Source of the DNA: Chromobacterium aquaticum
GTDB lineage: Bacteria > Pseudomonadota > Gammaproteobacteria > Burkholderiales > Chromobacteriaceae
DNA: 48,322 bases
Direction of reading: 5' to 3'
Assembly: GCF_021129195.1 (NCBI RefSeq)
Contig: NZ_JAJOHW010000113.1
Coordinates: 1 to 48,322, forward strand
The notes below the pieces were generated by a model. It made no database searches. It was not told the origin of the DNA and saw nothing but the letters and a program-made list of their open reading frames with translations. Positions 43,991-48,322 of this stretch are shown here, one piece after another (position 1 is the first letter of the stretch; each line of letters starts with the position of its first letter). Both the position numbers and the translations under genes were made by a program.

Positions 43991-44725
43991 TCAATCTCCG
44001 CCGCGGCATTGCGCCAGCGTCCGTAGCTGCCGCCCCGCCGCATCGAAATTGTCCGGCGCCAACCAGCGCTCCATGCCTTGCCGCAGCGCCGGCCACTCGC
44101 TATCCAGTATCGAGAACCAGGCGGTATCGCGGTTGCGCCCCTTGTAAACCATCGCCTGACGGAACAGGCCCTCGAAACGGAAACCCAGCCGCTCAGCCGC
44201 TTGGCGCGACGGCAGATTCAAGGTGTCGCACTTCCATTCATAACGCCGGTAGCCCAATTCAAACGCCTGCCGCATCAACAAATACATCGCCTCGGTCGCC
44301 GCCGGCCGCCGCTGCAGCGCGGGCGAAAAATTCAAATGGCCAAGCTCGATGCAGCCCATCGCCGGATCGATGCGCAGATAAGCCGCCACCCCGACGGCCA
44401 GATCGGTGGCGCCATCCACGATCGCGTAAAAGTGCGGGTCCGGCTTGGCCTGCTGCGCCGCCAGCCAGTCTTGATAATCCTGGTACACAGCGAAGGGGCC
44501 ATAACTCAGATAGGTCCAGTTGCGCTCGTCCGCGGCCATCGCCGCGAACAGCGCCGGGCCATGGCTGGCCGCGTCCAGCGGCTCCAGCCGGCAAAACCGC
44601 CCGCTCAGGCTCCGTCGCGGCGGCCAGGCCGCCGGCTGCCAATCCGTAACCGGCAAGCCCACCATCTGCCCCAAGGCATTGCGGCTGCCGGCCGCGGCCA
44701 AAACGTCGACATCGGCGATGCTCAT
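43991..44725 (-). CDS. GNAT-family acetyltransferase
   Basis: A 244-residue acetyl-CoA-dependent transferase of the RimJ/RimL-like GNAT type: FCRLEPLDAASHGPALFAAM at the N-terminus, AYLRIDPAMGCIELGHLNFSPALQRRPAATEAMYLLMRQAFE covering the acetyl-CoA binding strand-helix, then CDTLNLPSRQAAERLGFRFEGLFRQAMVYKGRNRDTAWFSIL. That last pattern (N..SR.AAERLGF..EG..R) is common in GNATs acting on small molecules or protein N-termini. GAGGGAGG precedes the ATG at 44725. It lies 11 bases after the rhodanese gene, so the two are probably co-transcribed. Substrate unknown. Confidence 0.88.
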   Translation of the reverse strand: MSIADVDVLAAAGSRNALGQMVGLPVTDWQPAAWPPRRSLSGRFCRLEPLDAASHGPALFAAMAADERNWTYLSYGPFAVYQDYQDWLAAQQAKPDPHFYAIVDGATDLAVGVAAYLRIDPAMGCIELGHLNFSPALQRRPAATEAMYLLMRQAFELGYRRYEWKCDTLNLPSRQAAERLGFRFEGLFRQAMVYKGRNRDTAWFSILDSEWPALRQGMERWLAPDNFDAAGRQLRTLAQCRGGD

Positions 44726-44736
44726 TCCGCCCTCCC

Positions 44737-45120
44737 TCAGCAATTGCAGCTCACGGCGGCGCCGGCGCGCGCCGTCGTCGCATAGCCGTCGCGAATCCAC
44801 CAGTCCAGGCCGCCTTGCAGCTCGCGCACATTGAAGCCCAAGCGCGCCAGCTTGAGCGCGCCCTTGGTCGACGCATTGCAACCTATGCCGTCGCAGAACG
44901 ATACCAGGACCGCATCCTTGGGCAGCTGCGCGGTGCTCGCCTCATCCATGCTCCGGTGCGGCACGGACAACGCGCCGGGGATGGTTTCCTGCTGATACGC
45001 CTCGGGCGCGCGCGCATCGATCAACAATAAACGCTCGCCGGCCTGCAAGGCGCTCCAGACATCGGCGGCATCCATTTCATATGCCAGCTTGGCCGCGTAA
45101 AAGTCCTGTTGCGTCAGCAT
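44737..45120 (-). CDS. Rhodanese-like sulfurtransferase with Cys-rich tail
   Basis: Single-domain rhodanese of 127 residues that should carry sulfur as a persulfide. The domain is typical: LLIDARAPEAYQQETIPGALSVPHRSMDE, then the active-site loop VSFCDGIGCNAST with Cys76 as the expected persulfide cysteine and a second Cys81 in the loop. The C-terminus ends SCNC, placing Cys125 and Cys127 in a CxC tail that ordinary rhodaneses lack; it could receive or relay sulfur (inference). It is divergent from a MocR regulator and next to a TudS-like protein, a context that fits sulfur chemistry. Confidence 0.88.
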   Translation of the reverse strand: MLTQQDFYAAKLAYEMDAADVWSALQAGERLLLIDARAPEAYQQETIPGALSVPHRSMDEASTAQLPKDAVLVSFCDGIGCNASTKGALKLARLGFNVRELQGGLDWWIRDGYATTARAGAAVSCNC

Positions 45121-45212
45121 CGAATCTCTCCTGTTGCGCTGAAAATACTGTTAGCCTAAGCAACAAGTCATTCCCTTTACAGTGCCACCATGCAGAAATT
45201 AAAGGAACCACT

Positions 45213-46670
45213 TTGCCCGCCGACTGGTTGAGCGAATACCTGCGCGGCCAATTGCAGCGCCAAGGGGCGGAAAGCCTGGCGCGCCAGTTGTATCGACTGC
45301 TGCGCGAACTGATACGCGAAGGCAAGCTGGCGGGCGGCGCGTCTTTGCCGGCCAGCCGCGCGCTGGCGGCGGAGCTGGCGCTGGGCCGCAACACCATTCT
45401 CAACGCCTACGAACAACTGGGCGCCGAAGGCTATCTGGAAAGCCGCCACGGCTCCGGCACCTATGTCGCCACGCTGTTCGACGCGCGAAGCGCGCCGCCG
45501 CCGCGCGTGGAACAGCATCCAGGCCTGTCACAGCGCGGCCAGCGCGTCGCCGCCGGCTGTACCCTGCCCATAGGGCTGAATGGCGCTTTCGCGCCGGGCG
45601 CGCCCGAACTGAAGCGCTTCCCGCACGCGCAATGGCAGCGCTGCCTGCAAGCCCATGTGCTGCATCCACAGCCGGAAAACCTGCACTACCGTCACGACGG
45701 CGGCCTGCCGGCCTTGAAGCAGGTGCTAAGCCAGTACTTATACCTGGCCCGCTCGGTGCGCTGCCGCCCGGAGCAGATCATCATCACCCAGGGCGCGCAG
45801 CAAGGCCTGGAATTGCTCGCCCGCCTACTGAGCGACCCCGGCGATGTCGCCTGGGTCGAAGACCCTGGCTACAACGGCGCTCAAGCGGCCTGGCGCGCCG
45901 CGGACATGACGATCGAACCCATTCCAGTCGATGCCCAGGGCATGGCGCCAGAGCCGCGACACCACGCCATTCCGCCGCGGCTGATCTACATCACCCCGTC
46001 CCACCAATACCCGACCGGCGTCGTCATGTCGCTGGCGCGGCGGCTGGAATTGCTGCAGCTGGCGAAACAGCACGACAGCTGGATCATAGAAGACGATTAC
46101 GACAGCGAATTCCGCTACACCACCCACCCCATCGCCTCCTTGCAAGGCCTGGCCGACAGCGAGCGCGTCATCTATCTCGGCACTTTCAGCAAGGTGATGT
46201 TTCCAGCCTTGGGACTAGGTTATCTGGTGCTGCCCGAAGCCTTGGTGGATCCTTTCCGCCGCGTGCAGGCCCGCCTGTATCGGGAGGGCAATTACCAAGT
46301 ACAAGCCGCGCTGGCCGACTTCATCGAGCAAGGCCACTTCGCTCGCCATATCAAACATATGCGCGAGCTGTACCGGCTGCGGCAACAATTACTGTGCGGC
46401 ACGCTTCGGCATGCGCTCGGCGACGCACTGCCGCTGTCGGCCGGCGAAGCCGGGCTGCACCTGGTGGCGCAGCTACCTGACGGTTTCGACGAATGGGAAC
46501 TGAGCCAAGCGGCAGCCCTACAGCGGCTATGGCTGCGCCCCATGCTCAAGCACTTCATCGGTCCGGCTGATCGCTGTGGCCTGGTGCTTGGCTATGCCGG
46601 AGTGGAAGAGAATGATATCCGCGCCGCCGCGCTCAAATTGGCGGCGCTATTGGAAGCAAGATGGAAATGA
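45213..46670 (+). CDS. MocR-type GntR regulator with aminotransferase domain
   Basis: Fusion of a GntR winged helix (residues about 15-85: LREGKLAGGASLPASRALAAELALGRNTILNAYEQL) to a fold-type I PLP aminotransferase-like domain. The PLP lysine is in TFSKVMFPALGLG, with DDYDSEFRYTT and ITPSHQYPTGVVM as cofactor contacts. Proteins of this family sense amines or PLP-related compounds. The start is a TTG at 45213, because AAAGGAA lies at good spacing before it and the upstream in-frame sequence is not GntR-like. It is divergent from rhodanese/GNAT and overlaps the DUF523 gene by 10 bases, so it probably regulates one or both. Confidence 0.92.
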   Translation: MPADWLSEYLRGQLQRQGAESLARQLYRLLRELIREGKLAGGASLPASRALAAELALGRNTILNAYEQLGAEGYLESRHGSGTYVATLFDARSAPPPRVEQHPGLSQRGQRVAAGCTLPIGLNGAFAPGAPELKRFPHAQWQRCLQAHVLHPQPENLHYRHDGGLPALKQVLSQYLYLARSVRCRPEQIIITQGAQQGLELLARLLSDPGDVAWVEDPGYNGAQAAWRAADMTIEPIPVDAQGMAPEPRHHAIPPRLIYITPSHQYPTGVVMSLARRLELLQLAKQHDSWIIEDDYDSEFRYTTHPIASLQGLADSERVIYLGTFSKVMFPALGLGYLVLPEALVDPFRRVQARLYREGNYQVQAALADFIEQGHFARHIKHMRELYRLRQQLLCGTLRHALGDALPLSAGEAGLHLVAQLPDGFDEWELSQAAALQRLWLRPMLKHFIGPADRCGLVLGYAGVEENDIRAAALKLAALLEARWK

Positions 46671-47179
46671 AACCGAAATTATTGGTCAGCGCCTGCCTGC
46701 TCGGGCAGCCGGTACGCTACGACGGCCAGGCCAAGCCGCTGTCGGAACAGGATTGGCGGCGCTTGCGGCAGAAATTCGACCTGATCGCCGCCTGCCCCGA
46801 AGGCATGGGCGGCCTGCCAACCCCGCGGCCGCCGGCGGAACTGCGCGGCGGCGACGGGACCGCCGCCTTGCGCGGCCAGGCCGGTGTGATCACAGCTACT
46901 GGAGAGGATGTCAGCGCCGCCTTTATTGATGGAGCCGGCCAGGCCTTAGATCTGGCGCAAGCCCATGGTTGCCGCCAAGCGCTATTGAAGGCCAACAGCC
47001 CTTCCTGTGGCAGCCGCCGCATCTACGACGGCCGGTTTTCCGGCACGCTCAAGGACGGAGAAGGCGTGACCGCCAGCCTGTTTCGGCAGGCCGGCATCGT
47101 GGTCTGTTCGGAAGAGGACATCGACGTGCTGCTCGACGCCCCTTCCCGCCAAGCAGCGCAGCAATCAGAATTCTCATGA
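46661..47179 (+). CDS. DUF523 (TudS-like) protein, probable iron-sulfur desulfidase
   Basis: A 172-residue member of DUF523 (YbbK), a family that includes the thiouracil desulfidase TudS, a 4Fe-4S enzyme. The three conserved cysteines expected to hold the cluster are present: Cys12 in VSACLLGQPVRYDG, Cys45 in AACPEGMGGLPTPRPP and Cys116 in KANSPSCGSR. That TudS link is recall; the substrate of this protein is unproved. The gene overlaps the MocR gene by 10 bases and shares its transcript. The neighbouring rhodanese could take the sulfur released (inference). Confidence 0.9.
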   Translation: MEMKPKLLVSACLLGQPVRYDGQAKPLSEQDWRRLRQKFDLIAACPEGMGGLPTPRPPAELRGGDGTAALRGQAGVITATGEDVSAAFIDGAGQALDLAQAHGCRQALLKANSPSCGSRRIYDGRFSGTLKDGEGVTASLFRQAGIVVCSEEDIDVLLDAPSRQAAQQSEFS

Positions 47180-47191
47180 TGCTTGCGCGGC

Positions 47192-47206
47192 AATGAACAG
47201 GCTCTA
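47192..47206 (-). repeat. Solo GAGCCTGTTCA end motif at carbonic anhydrase stop
   Basis: Read on the minus strand, TAGAGCCTGTTCATT starts with the stop codon of the carbonic anhydrase gene and carries the full GAGCCTGTTCA terminal repeat. No further part of the element is present. Confidence 0.5.
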
Positions 47207-47965
47207 AGCCGTCGTGGGCAGAAACTCCAGACGCCCGCCGTTCAGGTGATACATCGCGCCGACGATCTTGATCTGGCCGTCACGTTCCAGTTTGGCCAGC
47301 ACATCGCTGCGCTTGCGGATCTGTTCCATCGTGTACAGCACATTGCTGCGCGCCACCGCGTCGACGAAATCGGCGTTCTTGCTGCTGCGCTCGCCTGCAT
47401 ACTGGGTTTGCGCGATCGCCGGCCGGATACGCGCCAGCAAACCGGTCAGATTGCCCATCTCCACATGGTCTATCGCGCCCTTGATCGCGCCACAACCGGT
47501 ATGCCCCATCACCAGCACCACCTTGGCGCCGGCCGCCGCACAGGCGAACTCCATGCTGCCCAGCAGATCGTCATTGACCACATTGCCGGCCACCCTAGAA
47601 TTGAAGGTTTCGCCGATACCGGAATCCATCACGATCTCGGCCGGCGCGCGCGAATCGATGCAGCTGAGCACCACCGCCGACGGATACTGCGCGCCGACAC
47701 TGGAACGCTGCTGCGCCAGATAATCATGCCGCAATGGCTTGCCGCTGCGAAAGCGCTCATTGCCCTTCGCCATTGCCGCAATCACCTGATCCGGCGTCAT
47801 CGCATCGCGCTGCGCCTTGCTCAAGGATGCCGCGTAAGCCACGCCGCTCAAGGCGCCGCCAGCACCGATGGAAAACAGCGCCGCCGCGCCCAAGGCCGTT
47901 TTCAACACCGTGCGCCGGCCCAAAGTCTCGCCGGCATCGGCCAAATCATATTGCTGCTTGCTCAT
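47204..47965 (-). CDS. Beta-carbonic anhydrase with Tat-type signal
   Basis: Zinc enzyme that interconverts CO2 and bicarbonate. Zinc and catalytic residues are Cys102, Asp104 and Arg106 in LSCIDSRAP and His155 and Cys158 in GHTGCGA. The N-terminus carries ETLGRRTVLKTALGAAALFSIGAGGALSG, a twin-arginine-style signal peptide with an Ala-rich end (VAYAAS), so it is probably exported to the periplasm. The 253-residue length reflects this extension. AAGGACGG precedes the ATG. The stop is immediately followed by the GAGCCTGTTCA motif, and the gene converges with the DUF523 gene. Confidence 0.94.
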   Translation of the reverse strand: MSKQQYDLADAGETLGRRTVLKTALGAAALFSIGAGGALSGVAYAASLSKAQRDAMTPDQVIAAMAKGNERFRSGKPLRHDYLAQQRSSVGAQYPSAVVLSCIDSRAPAEIVMDSGIGETFNSRVAGNVVNDDLLGSMEFACAAAGAKVVLVMGHTGCGAIKGAIDHVEMGNLTGLLARIRPAIAQTQYAGERSSKNADFVDAVARSNVLYTMEQIRKRSDVLAKLERDGQIKIVGAMYHLNGGRLEFLPTTA

Positions 47966-48129
47966 TCCCGTCCTTCCCTAGCGTTGTTGTATAAGGCTTT
48001 CTGATTTTATTCACCAAACATGCAATTAGATGATGATTGCCAGCTTGGTTCATTCAGCAAAGCAATATTTCAAACAGATTAGAGAAGACGTGGACCAACG
48101 AGCGGCATGTCCAATGCCCGAACGCAACA

Positions 48130-48151
48130 AAGCCTCCCCGAGGGGAGGCTT
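48130..48151 (-). terminator. Terminator hairpin downstream of rRNA operon
   Basis: Nine-base-pair stem AAGCCTCCC / GGGAGGCTT with a CGAG loop, followed on the minus strand by a T-rich run (TTTGTTG). It is the second hairpin past the 5S gene and the likely main rRNA operon terminator. Confidence 0.75.
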
Positions 48152-48182
48152 CCGTGTCGGCGTTTCCACCGCGCCAATGCAT

Positions 48183-48210
48183 AAAGCCCAGCTCGTGTGA
48201 GCTGGGCTTT
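48183..48210 (-). terminator. Hairpin after 5S rRNA
   Basis: Twelve-base-pair stem AAAGCCCAGCTC / GAGCTGGGCTTT with a GTGT loop, starting about ten bases beyond the 5S 3' end. It has only a short T run and may be a processing or first terminator hairpin. Confidence 0.7.
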
Positions 48211-48219
48211 GCAATGGGG

Positions 48220-48322
48220 CGTCTGGCGGTGTCCTACTTTCACATGGCGAATGCCACACTATCATCGGCGCTAAGGCGTTTCACGGTCCTGTTCGGGATG
48301 GGAAGGCGTGGGACCACCTCGC
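48220..48322 (-). rRNA. rrf: 5S ribosomal RNA (3' part)
   Basis: The reverse complement reads GGTCCCACGCCTTCCCATCC, CGAACAGGACCGTGAAACGC and GCCGATGATAGTG, then GTGAAAGTAGG, the conserved core and 3' half of bacterial 5S rRNA. About 103 bases are present; roughly the first dozen lie beyond the window edge. It ends a leftward-transcribed rRNA operon whose 23S and 16S genes should lie outside, to the right. Confidence 0.95.

Noticed and set aside
45190-45220. ATG at 45190 as the MocR start
   Set aside because: It is out of frame with the GntR domain; the TTG at 45213 with AAAGGAA fits.

Overview
The window is about 48 kb of GC-rich bacterial chromosome. It holds housekeeping, transport and catabolic genes with very short intergenic gaps and no sign of phage, transposase or CRISPR. 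Gene content and protein style (a ZipA/LigA pair, a LigA with an enlarged segment before its BRCT domain, ETF-quinone oxidoreductase, beta-proteobacterial RND pumps) point to Betaproteobacteria, most likely order Neisseriales and plausibly Chromobacterium or a near relative. That assignment is inference from protein character, not from a search.

Layout. 1-1602: end of an iron/heme-type ABC importer (FecCD permease and ATPase). 1611-1761: a palindromic mobile repeat. 1835-8738 (minus): hpt, galU, a TPR/glycosyltransferase-like protein, ligA and zipA. 9325-11957: a MarR regulator facing a TonB-like protein and a NarK-type transporter. 12268-15753 (minus): smc. 15887-17844 (plus): yqgE, ruvX and two tandem DUF3592 membrane proteins. 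17935-21198: a low-complexity orphan protein and a 7TMR-DISM-type sensor kinase with its OmpR-type regulator. 21262-23607 (minus): a ribosome-assembly GTPase (YlqF/RbgA), a DUF3820 protein, a small membrane protein and an orphan protein. 23662-23820: a structured RNA element with a 29-codon ORF and an intrinsic terminator. 23894-30579 (minus): ETF-QO, a large MscS-type channel, a class III CoA-transferase and glutaryl-CoA dehydrogenase, with a divergent IclR regulator at 30732. 31532-33026 (minus): a CBS-domain protein and argB. 33183-39317 (plus): a TetR regulator and a complete RND efflux operon. 39600-42397 (plus): gabT and gabD. 42465-43913 (minus): a 482-residue orphan. 43991-47179: a divergent pair of small operons (rhodanese and GNAT; MocR regulator and DUF523/TudS-like protein). 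47204-47965 (minus): a Tat-type beta-carbonic anhydrase. 48220-48322: the 3' part of a 5S rRNA, the end of an rRNA operon transcribed leftward into the window.

How the genes fit together. GabT/GabD-type enzymes (possibly DavT/DavD), the CoA-transferase, glutaryl-CoA dehydrogenase and ETF-QO could together form a 5-aminovalerate/glutarate (lysine) degradation route that delivers electrons to quinone. The IclR gene and a perfect palindrome plus a second related site between it and gcdH suggest local control. The TetR-MFP-RND-OMF set is a self-contained efflux system.

Most unusual signals: (1) the nested-helix RNA with an aromatic-rich mini-ORF upstream of an orphan gene, arranged like an attenuator; (2) a palindromic repeat family with GAGCCTGTTCA ends, seen as one full and two partial copies plus solo ends directly after stop codons; (3) a possible plus-strand small RNA at 22510-22652; (4) a candidate sulfur-chemistry module around the TudS-like protein.
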